From NCBI RefSeq assembly GCF_000808575.1, contig NZ_JWLW01000023.1, positions 186,001 to 250,000 on the forward strand: DNA of 64,000 bases, read 5' to 3'. This document shows positions 20,267 to 31,300 of the stretch, piece by piece (the stretch's first letter is position 1; every line of letters starts with the position of its first letter). The notes beneath the pieces were generated by a model. The model was not told where the DNA came from and did not search any database. It worked only from the letters and a program-made list of their open reading frames with translations. The position numbers and the translations under genes were made by a program. Source of the stretch: Alteromonas marina (GTDB taxonomy: Bacteria; Pseudomonadota; Gammaproteobacteria; Enterobacterales; Alteromonadaceae).

Positions 20267-22255
20267 ATGTCTTTATTAGGTAAATTATCTATTGAGGCCG
20301 TACCCTATCACGAGCCGATTATTATGGTGACACTTGCTGTTGTGGCAGTGGTGGGTGTGGTCATTGCCATGCTTATCACCAAGCACAAACAGTGGGGAAC
20401 CCTGTGGTTTGATTGGATAACGTCTGTCGACCACAAACGTCTTGGAATTATGTACATTGTGTTGGCTATGATCATGCTGCTGCGTGGCTTCGCCGACGCC
20501 ATTATGATGCGTACCCAGCTTGCAATGGCAACCAATGGTGCGCCCGGGTATCTGCCGCCAGAGCACTACGACCAAATCTTCACAGCCCATGGCGTTATCA
20601 TGATTATCTTCATGGCGATGCCGTTTATGATTGGGTTGATGAACATCATTTTGCCACTACAAATTGGTGCTCGCGATGTGGCGTTTCCATTTTTAAATAA
20701 CTTAAGTTTTTGGCTGACCGCAGGTGGCGCAATTCTAGTAAATGTGTCTTTGGGGTTAGGTGAGTTCGCAAAAACAGGGTGGGTTGCTTATCCGCCGCTA
20801 GCCGGGTTGGAGTTTAGTCCCGGGGTTGGCGTCGACTATTATATATGGGCACTGCAGATATCCGGGCTCGGTACGCTGCTAACCGCCGTAAACTTCTTAG
20901 TTACCGTGTTTAAAATGCGTGCGCCCGGCATGAAGTTAATGCAAATGCCTATTTTCACATGGACCTGTACGTGGGCGAATATTCTGATTGCTGCCTCGTT
21001 CCCTATTCTTACTGCTGTGTTAGCTATGTTAACACTAGACCGCTACATGGACTTCCACTTCTTCACGAATGAAGCCGGTGGTAACTCTATGATGTATATC
21101 AACCTGTTCTGGGCGTGGGGACACCCTGAGGTTTATATTCTTGTACTGCCTGCATTTGGTATTTTTTCAGAAGTTATATCTACGTTTACCGCTAAGCGCC
21201 TGTTTGGCTACAAGTCGATGGTTTATGCGTCCGGTGCCATTGCTATTCTCGGTTTTATTGTCTGGCTGCACCACTTCTTTACCATGGGGTCGAGCGCCAA
21301 TGTGAACGCCTTCTTCGGCATTATGACCATGGTTATTGCCGTACCCACGGGTGTGAAACTGTTTAACTGGCTATTCACCATGTACCGCGGTCGCTTAATA
21401 TTGAGTGTGCCTGTACTGTGGACGTTAGGCTTTATGGTGACCTTCACCATTGGCGGCATGACAGGGGTGTTACTTGCTATTCCAGGTGCTGACTACGTAC
21501 TTCATAATAGCTTGTTCCTAATTGCACATTTTCACAACACCATTATTGGTGGTGCGGTATTTGGCTACCTGGCGGGCTTTGCTTTTTGGTTCCCGAAAGC
21601 CATGGGCTTTAAGCTTGACGAAAAAACCGGAAAAGCAGCCTTTTGGTGCTGGCAAATTGGTTTCCTTTTGGCGTTCATGCCCCTATATGTGCTTGGCTTT
21701 TTGGGTATGACACGCCGCTTAAATCACACCGACAATCCTGACTGGAATATCTGGTTATACATTGCTGCATTTGGTGCGTTTGTTATAGCAATTGGTATTT
21801 TCTTCCAGCTACTTCAGCTGTTTGTAAGCTTCAAAAACAAAGAAAAGCTTAACGATACAACGGGCGACCCGTGGAATGGCCACACACTAGAGTGGTCAAC
21901 GGCGTCACCGCCTCAGTTTTACAATTTTGCCAAGATACCTCACATCAAAGACATTGATGCGTGGACGGATATGAAGGAACGCGGCGAGTCGTATCAACGC
22001 CCTGAAAATTACGCGCCTATTCATATGCCAAAAAATACTTCAGCCGGTGTGTTTATGAGTATGAGCTTTACTCTAATGGGCTTTGCCCTTATCTGGCATA
22101 TCTGGTGGCTTGCTGTTGTCGGTTTAGTGGCAGGAATAGGAGTATTTATTAAGCGTTGCTATACCTCGGATGTTGATTACTACGTGCAGGTAGATGAGGT
22201 TGAACGAGTTGAAGCTACGCACTTAAGTGCCAATACAGTGGGAGGTCGCTCATGA
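20267..22255 (+). CDS. cyoB: cytochrome bo3 ubiquinol oxidase subunit I
   Basis: CyoB is the catalytic heme-copper subunit in the inner membrane. At 662 residues it has the expected ~15 helices. Ligand motifs are all present: HGVIMI for a low-spin heme His, WGHPEVY with the cross-linked His-Tyr pair of CuB, the HH pair in LHHFFTMG, and IAHFHNT for the remaining heme ligands. The quinol-site residues in [11 protein letters not shown] and the FTAHG His are kept. The sequence closely parallels the E. coli protein as I recall it. It overlaps cyoC by four bases (ATGA). Confidence 0.97.
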   Translation: MSLLGKLSIEAVPYHEPIIMVTLAVVAVVGVVIAMLITKHKQWGTLWFDWITSVDHKRLGIMYIVLAMIMLLRGFADAIMMRTQLAMATNGAPGYLPPEHYDQIFTAHGVIMIIFMAMPFMIGLMNIILPLQIGARDVAFPFLNNLSFWLTAGGAILVNVSLGLGEFAKTGWVAYPPLAGLEFSPGVGVDYYIWALQISGLGTLLTAVNFLVTVFKMRAPGMKLMQMPIFTWTCTWANILIAASFPILTAVLAMLTLDRYMDFHFFTNEAGGNSMMYINLFWAWGHPEVYILVLPAFGIFSEVISTFTAKRLFGYKSMVYASGAIAILGFIVWLHHFFTMGSSANVNAFFGIMTMVIAVPTGVKLFNWLFTMYRGRLILSVPVLWTLGFMVTFTIGGMTGVLLAIPGADYVLHNSLFLIAHFHNTIIGGAVFGYLAGFAFWFPKAMGFKLDEKTGKAAFWCWQIGFLLAFMPLYVLGFLGMTRRLNHTDNPDWNIWLYIAAFGAFVIAIGIFFQLLQLFVSFKNKEKLNDTTGDPWNGHTLEWSTASPPQFYNFAKIPHIKDIDAWTDMKERGESYQRPENYAPIHMPKNTSAGVFMSMSFTLMGFALIWHIWWLAVVGLVAGIGVFIKRCYTSDVDYYVQVDEVERVEATHLSANTVGGRS

Positions 22256-22869
22256 GTACTATTGCAACATCAAGCGCCGCATCAATGCCGCATGAACACG
22301 CACACGAAGAACATCATGAAAACAACACCGTGTTTGGTTTCTGGTTGTATTTAATGACCGACTGTTTGTTGTTTGCTTCTTTCTTTGCCACCTATGCCGT
22401 GCTGTTTATGAATACGGCAGGCGGTGTGTCTGGCAAAGATATTTTCGAGCTCAACTTTGTCGCAGTTGAAACAGCCGCTCTGCTTTTAAGCAGCATTACC
22501 TTTGGCTTTGCCATGATATGCGCTCACCGACAAAACAAGTCAGGCGCCCTTGCTTGGCTGGCGGTGACATGGGCACTGGGTGCGTGTTTTATTGGTATGG
22601 AAGTGTACGAATTCCACCACCTTATTGAGCATGGTAACGGGCCGCAGCAAAGTGCGTTTTTAACGGCGTTTTTCTCGCTAGTGGGGCTGCACGGACTGCA
22701 CGTTACAGCGGGTCTTATTTGGATGACGATCATGTTTATCGAAGTAACCCGCCGAGGTCTAGGTGAGCAAACCGTTACCCGACTTAGCTGCTTAAGCTTG
22801 TTTTGGCACTTCCTCGATATCGTATGGATATGTGTATTTACCGTAGTGTACTTAATGGGGGCAATGTAA
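22252..22869 (+). CDS. cyoC: cytochrome bo3 ubiquinol oxidase subunit III
   Basis: CyoC is the five-helix accessory subunit of the bo3 oxidase, of the COX3 family. The 205-residue protein begins with a His/Glu-rich segment ([12 protein letters not shown]), then [24 protein letters not shown], typical of subunit III. The conserved [44 protein letters not shown] follows. It overlaps cyoB (ATGA) and its TAA overlaps the cyoD ATG (TAATG), so all four genes are translationally linked. Confidence 0.96.
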   Translation: MSTIATSSAASMPHEHAHEEHHENNTVFGFWLYLMTDCLLFASFFATYAVLFMNTAGGVSGKDIFELNFVAVETAALLLSSITFGFAMICAHRQNKSGALAWLAVTWALGACFIGMEVYEFHHLIEHGNGPQQSAFLTAFFSLVGLHGLHVTAGLIWMTIMFIEVTRRGLGEQTVTRLSCLSLFWHFLDIVWICVFTVVYLMGAM

Positions 22870-23240
22870 TGGCGTTACACGATGCAAAATTAGCTTCAAA
22901 TACGGACGGCCACGCTTCATCGACCCACAATAGTGATGACGTACATGGCGATGTAAAGTCTTATGTTATTGGTTTCATTCTATCTGTGGTGCTCACCGCT
23001 ATTCCGTTCACTCTAGTGATGAATGGCGACCTATCTAAAGTTACCACGATTTGGAGCTTGGTAACCTTGGGCTTGGTTCAAATTTGGGTGCACCTTAAAT
23101 ACTTTTTGCACCTTAACTTTGTCACCGAAGAAGGCAGAGCCAATACGTTTTCGTTCTTATTCAGTGCGCTTATTATTTTCATGGTGGTTGGGTTATCCGT
23201 TTGGATCATCTACGAATCAAACGCCATGATGATGTATTAG
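22869..23240 (+). CDS. cyoD: cytochrome bo3 ubiquinol oxidase subunit IV
   Basis: CyoD is the small subunit IV of the bo3 oxidase and is thought to help assembly and CuB binding. It has 123 residues with three transmembrane helices (around SYVIGFILSVVLTAIPFTLVM, LVTLGLVQIWVHLKYFLHL and FLFSALIIFMVVGLSVWII). The ATG at 22869 overlaps the cyoC stop; an in-frame start at 22803 lies inside cyoC and is rejected. The extra N-terminal His/Ser/Asp-rich stretch is not conserved in the family as I recall it. Confidence 0.94.
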   Translation: MALHDAKLASNTDGHASSTHNSDDVHGDVKSYVIGFILSVVLTAIPFTLVMNGDLSKVTTIWSLVTLGLVQIWVHLKYFLHLNFVTEEGRANTFSFLFSALIIFMVVGLSVWIIYESNAMMMY

Positions 23241-23264
23241 CAAGTCTCTGTATATGCGTGGTCT

Positions 23265-23289
23265 AGCCTGACGATCAAGTCAGGCTTTT
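23265..23289 (+). terminator. terminator after cyoD
   Basis: AGCCTGAC and GTCAGGCT form a perfect 8-bp stem with a six-base loop, followed by TTT. It lies 25 bases after cyoD and suggests that cyoE is at least partly transcribed from its own promoter in the following ~150 bases. Confidence 0.72.
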
Positions 23290-23437
23290 CAATGTGTTTA
23301 CTTCATCGCGGTCAGTACGATAAGCACTCATGTTTCGCCCTTCTATTGGGGCTACCTATTTGGGGGGCAACATTGGGGCTTCTCAGTACACCTTGATACG
23401 CGTCTAAATGGGCGCGTTTTAAATTTGGATTTTACCC

Positions 23438-24334
23438 ATGACCTCTACTTATAAACGTTACCTGTCAGTAACCAAGCCCGGCATTATTATGGGCAATGCT
23501 ATTTCGGTAACAGGCGGTTTCTTGCTCGCGTCCCGTGGCGATATAGATTACTGGCTATTGCTCGCAACGCTCATCGGTTTATCGCTGGTGGTGGCTTCAG
23601 GTTGTGTCATTAATAACTGCATTGACCGAGATATCGACAGCAAAATGCAGCGCACGGCTAATCGGGTGACAGTAACAGGCGAGTTGCCATTACTTACTGC
23701 AATGTTGCATGGTGCTGTGCTAGGCATTGCAGGGTTTGGCTTGTTAGCGCTTTACACCAACCTTACCGCGGTATTTTTTGCTGTTTTTGGCTACGTTATT
23801 TATGTGGGTGTGTACAGCCTGTATATGAAGCGAAACTCGGTGTATGGCACCTTCGTTGGCAGTTTGTCGGGGGCCGTTCCGCCCGTAGTCGGTTATTGCG
23901 CCGCGAGCGGTCATTTTGATATGGCTGCAGCTATTTTGCTGGGTATGTTCAGCATTTGGCAAATGCCCCATTCCTATGCCATCGCTATCTTTAGATATAA
24001 CGACTATAAGGCGGCTGGCATTCCCGTATTGCCTGTTTCGCAAGGTATCGCGAAAGCAAAACGCCATATTGTTCTTCATATTGCGTTATTTGCTTTAGTT
24101 GTAATGCTGCTTCCACTTAGCGGTTATACGGGTATTGGCTTTTTAACAGTAGCTTTTGCAACAAGCCTTTGGTGGTTGTTGATGGCACTGCGTGGATACA
24201 GACCCGACATCAACTTAGAAGGCTGGGCAAAACGTGTTTTTGGTTTCTCCATTGTGAATATAACGCTGTTATCTATCGCTATGTCACTGGACTATCATAC
24301 GTCAGTAACGAGTCTGTTTGCGCTCTCGTTCTAA
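23438..24334 (+). CDS. cyoE: protoheme IX farnesyltransferase
   Basis: CyoE is an integral membrane prenyltransferase (UbiA superfamily) that converts heme b to heme o, the cofactor of the bo3 oxidase. The 298-residue protein has the first Asp-rich motif [17 protein letters not shown] and a second around [15 protein letters not shown]. About seven to nine hydrophobic helices are visible. It follows cyoABCD after a terminator, so heme o supply is encoded next to the enzyme that needs it. Confidence 0.95.
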   Translation: MTSTYKRYLSVTKPGIIMGNAISVTGGFLLASRGDIDYWLLLATLIGLSLVVASGCVINNCIDRDIDSKMQRTANRVTVTGELPLLTAMLHGAVLGIAGFGLLALYTNLTAVFFAVFGYVIYVGVYSLYMKRNSVYGTFVGSLSGAVPPVVGYCAASGHFDMAAAILLGMFSIWQMPHSYAIAIFRYNDYKAAGIPVLPVSQGIAKAKRHIVLHIALFALVVMLLPLSGYTGIGFLTVAFATSLWWLLMALRGYRPDINLEGWAKRVFGFSIVNITLLSIAMSLDYHTSVTSLFALSF

Positions 24335-24418
24335 TTGACGTGTTTCGACTCACTCGGCGAGGTTGGCTTGGGAGCTTCCAATGCAGTGTGCGTATAGCAA
24401 CGCATTCACTTTGGGCAA

Positions 24419-24931
24419 TCAGGCCTGACCGAGTGCTTTTTGCCCTCTGTACAAGCGAATAATGGTAAAGCTATTAACTGCCAGTAACGTAGCTTCAAGC
24501 AGGGTGCCGCCAATAGAGCCGACAATAATATTGTTGGTTAGCCAACATATAGCGCCGCATAAAAACGCTAAACGCATACGTATTCCCGACAAACAAAATA
24601 AGGCATAAGTGCCTATGCACGTGCCCAAAATAGGGAATAAATCGTACCAAACTTCGGCCAAATACAGCCCTGCTGCTAGCGATATTAATATAAATAGATA
24701 GGCGACACTGCGGGAGCGGGTTTTAATTGAAATGCCTGTTCTTACCACTGAAAGCAAGGCACTTAAGCATGCGGTTACGGCACCAAGTAGCGCAAAATGC
24801 AGGGCGTGATTTAAATTCATCACCACCATCATTATTCGCAGGTGCTGATCATCACGCTGATAAAAGCACAAAATGCCAAGCGCAAAACTCAGCATTCCTA
24901 TTGCCTGGGCCAAGTCAAATTCTGGTAACAA
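24419..24931 (-). CDS. YgjV-family inner-membrane protein
   Basis: This is a predicted membrane protein of 170 residues with five or six helices and resembles the YgjV family of unknown function. The N-terminus LAQAIGMLSFALGILCFYQRDDQHLRIMM and the following LNHALHFALLGA match that family's pattern, as does the central CLSALLSVVRTGIS. I kept TTG at 24931 because the aligned family N-terminus includes the LAQ segment; the ribosome site is weak, and ATG at 24895 is the alternative. It converges with cyoE and no link to it is evident. Confidence 0.75.
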   Translation of the reverse strand: MLPEFDLAQAIGMLSFALGILCFYQRDDQHLRIMMVVMNLNHALHFALLGAVTACLSALLSVVRTGISIKTRSRSVAYLFILISLAAGLYLAEVWYDLFPILGTCIGTYALFCLSGIRMRLAFLCGAICWLTNNIIVGSIGGTLLEATLLAVNSFTIIRLYRGQKALGQA

Positions 24932-25117
24932 AAGGGAAGGCTCGTCAATGATTGATAAAGGTTAACGATACGCAGTTTTTAAACAGCAGAGTAGCCTTTA
25001 CATCGCTTTTTTAGCCCAACACATCACATTGACTAATGGCAGGCGGGTTGTTCACTAGGGTATACTCAGCGTGCACGATATTATTCTTAAACCTCCGATA
25101 CAAATTAGGTCCTTTCC

Positions 25118-25399
25118 ATGGCAACGGCATCTGCACTTCACATTTTGGTTAAAACAGAGAAAGAAGCGCTTTCTATTTTAGAGCAGCTTAAAAAGGGTAA
25201 GGATTTTGCGACGTTAGCAAAGCGTCATTCTAAATGTCCGTCGGGCAAGCGTGGCGGCGACCTTGGTGAATTCCGTAGAGGCCAAATGGTAAAAGCCTTC
25301 GACGATGTTGTATTTAAAAAAGACGTGCTAAAAGTACACGGGCCGGTGAAGACCCGTTTCGGCTACCACCTTATTAAAACGCTTTATCGTAGTAATTAA
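25118..25399 (+). CDS. ppiC: parvulin-type peptidyl-prolyl isomerase
   Basis: This is a cytoplasmic single-domain parvulin of 93 residues that should catalyse cis-trans isomerisation at proline bonds. The whole protein is the rotamase domain: [49 protein letters not shown] and [15 protein letters not shown] hold the paired His and Cys of the active site. No signal peptide is present, as in E. coli PpiC. AGGTCC lies upstream of the ATG. It is a single-gene unit. Confidence 0.93.
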   Translation: MATASALHILVKTEKEALSILEQLKKGKDFATLAKRHSKCPSGKRGGDLGEFRRGQMVKAFDDVVFKKDVLKVHGPVKTRFGYHLIKTLYRSN

Positions 25400-25481
25400 A
25401 ACCAAAGCCTTTTAAACCAAAGCCGAAGCAAGCCCGATCCATTCAACAAGCGTTTAAAGTATGTCCTAGCTAATTACCTTG

Positions 25482-26228
25482 TTAATTGCCGGGCTCCCAC
25501 TTTTCACCGCATACTGAATTTTTGGTAAATATGGCGTACGGGCTGTTGGTGTCGTGCAGTGAATTGCGTAGCGCTGCGCCGTGATCTACCGTAATAAAAG
25601 GTGTGTCAGAGGCCTTACCTTGTTCATCCAGCATAAAGTAGTCGCTGGAGTAGCTTGTTAGCACCATGCGATTGTCGTAACCCATATCGCTTAAGCGAAC
25701 CCGGGTTATGGCTTTAAATTTAGCGCCGGGGTTAGAAAGGCCTACGATTTTCTTAAAAAAGTAGCCTTTATCAGACTGCAGCTGGGAAAAACCATTTAAC
25801 GCGTTTATTAAGGTTTTTAAATCTATTGCTTCGCGCTGCAGCATGAAGTCGTGCTGGATGGCATTGCCATCTTTTCTAAGGCTGTCTTTCGAAGGAGCTT
25901 TGCCAGCAGTATAGGCCTGCTCTGCTTCCATTGAAGAAAGGTGCGCTTGCCCTTCCTCTGTATAGTGAACCAGTGCGCTTGTATTCATGTTTACGTAGTA
26001 GTCGCTGATCCCCGCAGGTACCACTTCAAATAGCATAACATCTGGGGTTACGGCACCTCGCTCTTCGGGCGTTTGAGGGCCTTTAGCAACGCACTTGTCA
26101 GAGATGAAATAATAATATTGGCCAGCTTCAATGGCGAAAGCTGAATTAGATAGCACCGCGCAGGTGGTCAGAAGTAGTAGCCTGGAAGTGAGCTGCTTAA
26201 TTGCCGTTAAAGCACTGCTTATTTGCAT
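25482..26228 (-). CDS. exported protein of unknown function
   Basis: This 248-residue protein has a long signal peptide (about residues 1-32, ending SNSAFA) and is therefore probably periplasmic. Two cysteines (in ISDKCVAKG near the mature N-terminus and NSVCGEKW near the C-terminus) could form a disulfide joining the ends. No catalytic motif or known domain was recognised. It sits alone between ppiC and the fecR-like gene on the minus strand, about 170 bases from fecR. It could belong to the sigma-regulated locus, but nothing in the sequence shows this. Confidence 0.75.
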   Translation of the reverse strand: MQISSALTAIKQLTSRLLLLTTCAVLSNSAFAIEAGQYYYFISDKCVAKGPQTPEERGAVTPDVMLFEVVPAGISDYYVNMNTSALVHYTEEGQAHLSSMEAEQAYTAGKAPSKDSLRKDGNAIQHDFMLQREAIDLKTLINALNGFSQLQSDKGYFFKKIVGLSNPGAKFKAITRVRLSDMGYDNRMVLTSYSSDYFMLDEQGKASDTPFITVDHGAALRNSLHDTNSPYAIFTKNSVCGEKWEPGN

Positions 26229-26404
26229 ATCAAAGAAGCCTTATTGTTTGATGTATTTATATACAATACCAACGCATGCGAACTGGTATAAGGCGTCATT
26301 GTAAGGGGTAGTGGGTAAAAGCGCGAGTTAAGCTTTAGAACGCGCTTTCGATTTAGTATGTAGCCCAATAAAGCTAAATAAGAACCTATGAGCCAAGCAC
26401 ACCG

Positions 26405-27511
26405 TTAACGAGGGCGAAGGACAATAGTGTCGCTAGAGTAGTCTGTAGATATCTGTAAATTGTCGGCAAGGGCGGCAATAAGCGCATCTACGTCGTTGGT
26501 ATTGAATAGCCCTGCTACTTGCATATTGGCAAGCGCTGCATCACCTAAAACAACCGTTTTATCCGTATATCGGCTTACTTCTTCAATCACGTCAATTAAT
26601 GGCTCGCCGCGAAATACAATCTTGCCTTCCCGCCAGCTTAAATCATTCGCGATATCTTCCTCTGACACTGCCTCAACGGTACTGTTAGGCAAAGATAAAA
26701 GCGATTTTTCACCTTGGACTAACGTCAGTGGCTGAGCCTGCGGTTTAATAATTGGATCAATAATGCTTTCGCCATTCGCTTTGTTAAGTGTATAGCTGGC
26801 GACTTCTACCACGCCTTCGGTGACTACCAGTTCAAGGTCGCCGCGATGATATTGCACATTAAATGCAGTACCCACCGCCTGTATAGCTTTACCGGCTGCA
26901 AGTACATTGAGCGGGCGGGATTTGTCTTTTGCCACTTCGATATGAAGCTCACCTTTGACAAGCTGAATAACCCGTGAGGTTTCAGTAAAGGCAATGTTCA
27001 CTTGAGAGTTGGTATTAAGCCATAGTGTACTGCCGTCTTCTAAGCTAATACTTTTGTGCTCGCCCGCTTTGGTCGTGGCTTGTAGCGAGTAGTTTGCTAC
27101 CTGTAAAGCAGGTTCAGTTTGATTAGAAGACGAGAATAAATTTAGACCCTGATAACTTAACAATCCAACCATTAGGAACGAAGCTGCAATGGCCAGCGGG
27201 CGCTTCCAAGCCACAGTACTGTTTGTTTTGTGTTTAGCGTTAGGCTCAGGAGTATGAGGTACGATATCAGCCAATTCGCTAAGCACAGACATTTTGTCCC
27301 ATAGCGCTACCATCTCTAGGAAAGTGTCTCGATGCAATGGCGTTGCAAGCCATTTTTTTAGCGCTTGCATTTCCTCGTCATCAAGCCCCTCGTCTAGCTT
27401 CACAAGCCATTCGCTGGCGGTATCAAGCACACGATCATCGCTATTAAATTGAACAACGTTGCTTTGGGTGTCTGATTTGTCGGTTTTAGTTTTGTTTTTC
27501 GAACTATTCAT
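26405..27511 (-). CDS. FecR-family anti-sigma/sigma regulator
   Basis: This is an inner-membrane regulator of 368 residues that relays a signal from an STN-type TonB receptor to an ECF sigma factor. The cytoplasmic N-terminus (about residues 30-75, ASEWLVKLDEG and ALKKWLATPLHRDTFLEM) is the FecR_N sigma-binding region. One membrane helix follows (about 104-124, LAIAASFLMVGLLSYQG). The periplasmic FecR domain has GEHKSISLEDGSTLWLNTNS and AVGTAFNVQ. The C-terminus (DLSWREGKIVFRGEPL to LQISTDYSSDTIVLRPR) is an STN-like fold. Its start overlaps the sigma gene by 8 bases. Confidence 0.93.
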   Translation of the reverse strand: MNSSKNKTKTDKSDTQSNVVQFNSDDRVLDTASEWLVKLDEGLDDEEMQALKKWLATPLHRDTFLEMVALWDKMSVLSELADIVPHTPEPNAKHKTNSTVAWKRPLAIAASFLMVGLLSYQGLNLFSSSNQTEPALQVANYSLQATTKAGEHKSISLEDGSTLWLNTNSQVNIAFTETSRVIQLVKGELHIEVAKDKSRPLNVLAAGKAIQAVGTAFNVQYHRGDLELVVTEGVVEVASYTLNKANGESIIDPIIKPQAQPLTLVQGEKSLLSLPNSTVEAVSEEDIANDLSWREGKIVFRGEPLIDVIEEVSRYTDKTVVLGDAALANMQVAGLFNTNDVDALIAALADNLQISTDYSSDTIVLRPR

Positions 27512-28094
27512 GGGCGTCTCTCTTTACATCCGCCGAGCTGTGTTGCCCACCATTTTGATAAGCGTTCGGCCGTGTATACGACGTTGTTTGTCGTCGCATA
27601 AATAAGGTGCATCTTTTTATCCCTTCAGCAATATGCTTTTCCACGGTTTTTTCGCTTATCTCTAATTCCTGGGCAATCTCTTTAAGAGAGTAGCCATACA
27701 CTTTCTTCAACACAAATGCGCGCCTGCATTGTTTGGGTAGGGCGCGCACTGCATCACAAAACAACTTAAACTCTTGCTGGGTAGCGTTGTTGTGAAATGT
27801 TTCATCTTCAACACCGCTAATTGCACTTTCCAGCGCTGCCGCAACCTCTACGCTGTCGTCTACCATGCGCGTATCAGCACGCTTTAAATGATCGTAAGCC
27901 AAGTTTTTTGCGGTCTTAAACAAAAACGACTTAGGCTCTTTAATATGCTCAGTAGATTTAGCCTGACACAAGCGGACGTACGTATCCTGTAGTATGTCGT
28001 CGACTTCTTTAGGCGGCACAAGGCGCGATAGCATTTTGGCCATCGAGCCGCGCGCCGACATATAGGCATTATGTATGGCTGTTTCTATGGGCAT
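27504..28094 (-). CDS. ECF RNA polymerase sigma factor, FecI type
   Basis: This is an alternative sigma factor of 196 residues. Region 2 includes EVDDILQDTYVRLCQ and PKSFLFKTAKNLAYDHLKR. Region 4 includes ALPKQCRRAFVLKKVYGYSLKEIAQELEISEKTVEKHIAEGIKRC, the FecI-type helix-turn-helix. The tail beyond region 4 is Gln/Asn-rich and unusually long. The gene overlaps the downstream fecR-like gene and diverges from the STN receptor, whose promoter is the most likely target. No strong ribosome site precedes the ATG at 28094. Confidence 0.93.
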   Translation of the reverse strand: MPIETAIHNAYMSARGSMAKMLSRLVPPKEVDDILQDTYVRLCQAKSTEHIKEPKSFLFKTAKNLAYDHLKRADTRMVDDSVEVAAALESAISGVEDETFHNNATQQEFKLFCDAVRALPKQCRRAFVLKKVYGYSLKEIAQELEISEKTVEKHIAEGIKRCTLFMRRQTTSYTRPNAYQNGGQHSSADVKRDAHE

Positions 28095-28303
28095 ATTGTT
28101 ATTTTTTATCGTTGTTACTTACTAAGACGACAGCCACGCTATTTTCCCCCAGTATTTTCAACATTATCGCTCAAAAATTAAATTTGTTAATGGGTTGTAT
28201 ATAATGCGGCGCTAGTTTAAAACAACACCAACAATAAAGAGGAGGGTGACGCGTAGGCATTTCCCCTTCATAAATTAATAATAACAATAGCGTAAATACA
28301 AAT
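28095..28303. promoter_or_regulatory. divergent promoter region between sigma factor and STN receptor
   Basis: This 209-base region must drive the sigma/fecR pair leftward and the receptor rightward. A TATAAT hexamer at 28200-28205 faces the receptor, but no TTGACA-like hexamer lies 16-18 bases upstream. That is compatible with recognition by a non-housekeeping sigma factor, though it does not prove it. Confidence 0.4.
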
Positions 28304-31300
28304 ATGCCTGTGGCAAATAACCCATTCGACACACAACCCAAGCTGCCTTTTAAGCCTAAAGCTTTAACGGTTGCGCTGTGTATGGTGTCGTTCGGTGCAA
28401 GTCACACTGCTATTGCTCAATCGGTGCTTCCTCACCAACAAGCCGAAGTAATTGCGCAAAATAAGTCACCGCTCCCAGCGATAAATTTCGCTATTCCCGC
28501 GCAAAGCGCAGATGAAGCGCTCATCGCGTTTGCTAATCAGGCCGCGCTGACCGTAGTCTTTCCCTTCAATAAAGTCAGACATGTCTTTGCCAACGAAGTA
28601 AGTGGTAACTATACGCCACAGGAGGCAATTGAAAAGCTTTTAGCTGGTACGGGCCTATGTGCTCACATTGTTGATAACACACGCATAAAAATAGTGCCTG
28701 CTAGCGATGGCGATGAAAACAATCACTTGCTTGGTCGCCTGTTTAACGCCATTACGGCACAAGACGATAGCTTGGTGACCGTACCGGATGAGCAAGGTAG
28801 TTACGACATTGAATACATTGAAGTAAGGGGCTTGCGAGCGCGTGTTGCTCAATCGGTGGGGATTAAACGCAACGCGAACGTCATCATTGATACTATCCAG
28901 TCGGTGGATATGGGTAAGTTCCCCGATCAAAACCTCGCAGAAGCGCTGCAGCGTGTGTCTGGCGTATCTATCGACCGCGCAGAAGGGGAAGGGCAACTTG
29001 TTACGGTGAGGGGCTTTGGGCCGGAATTTAATCGGGTTTTATTAAACGGCAGGCCCATGGCAACCGATAAGCTCGGGCGCGAATTCAGTTTTGATACACT
29101 GGCTTCTGAGATTGTCAGCAGTGTAACCGTACACAAACAAAGTCAGGCGACTATGCAGTCGGGTGGCATTGGCGCTACGATTGATGTTCAAACTGCTAAA
29201 CCTTTATCCTTCAAGGGAATGCGGGCGACTGGCAGCGTCAAAATGCAGTACGACACCAACTCGCAACAATACGCGCCTTCTACGTCTGCTATGTTCAGCA
29301 ACACCTATTTAAATAACTCGTTTGGTATTCTAGCCTCTTTTACTCAGCACAAGCGCCAAGCGCGGTTAGAAGAAGCGCAAATTGATGGCTGGTTGGTAAA
29401 TACTAACGTACCTGAAAGTGAGCTTTCTGATGAAGTTTCTACGCTATATGTGCCCAGGAATTACGATCAAAGAGTACGCTTTGACGATAGAACCCGTACG
29501 GGGTCTGCGCTCGTTTTACAATATCGACCTAACAACAAGCTCGAGCTTACGGCCGATTATCTGGGGTCAACATTTGATGTTGAAACCTCGGCAACCTCAA
29601 TGGGGCATTGGTTTACATCGAGTAACCTTGAAGATGTTGCGGTTGATAAAAACGGCACAGCGGTGTCTTTTTCACAAAACAGTGGGCACGCCACAGACTT
29701 TCACGCTCGCACTTTTAACCGTTCGTCGACCTTAAAAAGCTTCGGTTTTGCAGCAAACTATATCGCGAGCGATAGCGTAATTGTTGATGCTGATCTGTCT
29801 TACTCAATGGCTAATGTCGATGACAATAACGGAGAGGGCAATTCACTCTCTCTTATCGGCTATTTAAATCGCTCTTCATTCGACCATACTCAATCAAACA
29901 TATTGCCTGCAATATCGGGCTTTGAACAAGCCAACCCTCGTCAAGTTAACGCTTTGGGTGAGCCTGTGGGGGTATCCCATTACTTAGACCCAGCTAACGG
30001 CCGTTCCCACGTTATGCTGCGCAGAGGATGGAGTGTTGACGACGATATAGGGCAAGCAAAAATCAATGTAAGTGTGCTTGGGGATGAAAACTGGTTTAGC
30101 AAAATTGACGTTGGCGGAGCATTAACTCAGCGCGAAAAAGCCAACGAAAGAAGAGACAACGAAGCTGACGCTAGACACTGCAGTTTTTGCGGCTATTTTG
30201 ATGCACCAGATATTCCCGATAGCTTTCAAACCATATTTGACGCTGGCGACGATTTTCTCGGGTCGATTAGCGGGCACGAAAATATTCCTCATCAGTGGCT
30301 GCGTCACGACGGCGATACAAACTTCCGTTACTTGGAGAACGCCGGTGATGTCAGTTTGGCCGCTGAAACCCGGGGAAGCTCTTTCGCGGTTAAAGAAACG
30401 GTGTATGCGGGGTATGTTCAAGCTGCCATTGAAAAAGATTTTGCGCCTTGGTTTATCGATCTGCATGCAGGGCTACGGGCTGAGTATACTGACGTAAAAG
30501 TAAGTGGTGTCGACGAACAGTTATCGGCGTTGGTTATTTTAGACCAAACCGAACTGGGACAAGAGTTTGGTGCTTCGGTAAGTATTGATGAATCGTCAAA
30601 TTACACCAACGTTCTACCTAGCGTAAGTTTTAAAGCCAGCTGGTTAGATAGCTGGGTATTTCGCGCGGCTTACAATCACAGTATTACCCGTCCAACCTTA
30701 GAACAGATGGCGCCGGGTGTAACCTATACTACAACGCGACAAGGTGGCGATTTGCGGGCGCGTATAGGAAACGCACAGCTATTGCCCTTCGAGGCAAAAA
30801 ACATTGATGTGGCCATTGAGCATTACTACCAAGAAAATAGCTACTTATCTGCAGGTTACTTTAGAAAAACGGTAGATAATTTCATTGTTAACGAGAGCAG
30901 TACGCAAACCTTTAATAACGTAAGCGATCCTAGCACCGGCACGGATCCAAACGCGGTTGATGATGCTGATGCGTTAGCGCAGTTTTCCGTAATATCTCCT
31001 AGCAACGGTGAGTCTGCAACGGTTGAAGGGGTAGAGGTAGCGGTGCAGCATTTGTTTGGCGAGTCAGGCTGGGGAATTCAGGCCAATGCGAGCTTTGTAG
31101 ACAGCAACGCTGAATTAGACACCGCAAATATCCGTTCAACCTTTGCGCTTACGGGGTTGTCGGGTGCCAAAAACATGGTGCTGTTTTATGAAAAAAATGC
31201 GCTGCAATGGCGAGTGGCTTGGAACCAGCGAGAAGGCTTTTTGCAGTCACTAAACCAAACCCAAAGCACCGAGCCTACCTTTGTTAGCCCTTACCAGCAG

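Noticed and set aside
19323-23240. Reading the oxidase as an aa3-type cytochrome c oxidase
   Set aside because: CuA cysteines are absent from subunit II and the quinol-site residues are present in subunit I; a farnesyltransferase gene for heme o follows.
28184-28205. A housekeeping promoter (TTGTTA and TATAAT) before the STN receptor
   Set aside because: The spacing is only 10 bases, far below 16-18, so the pair is not a credible sigma-70 promoter.
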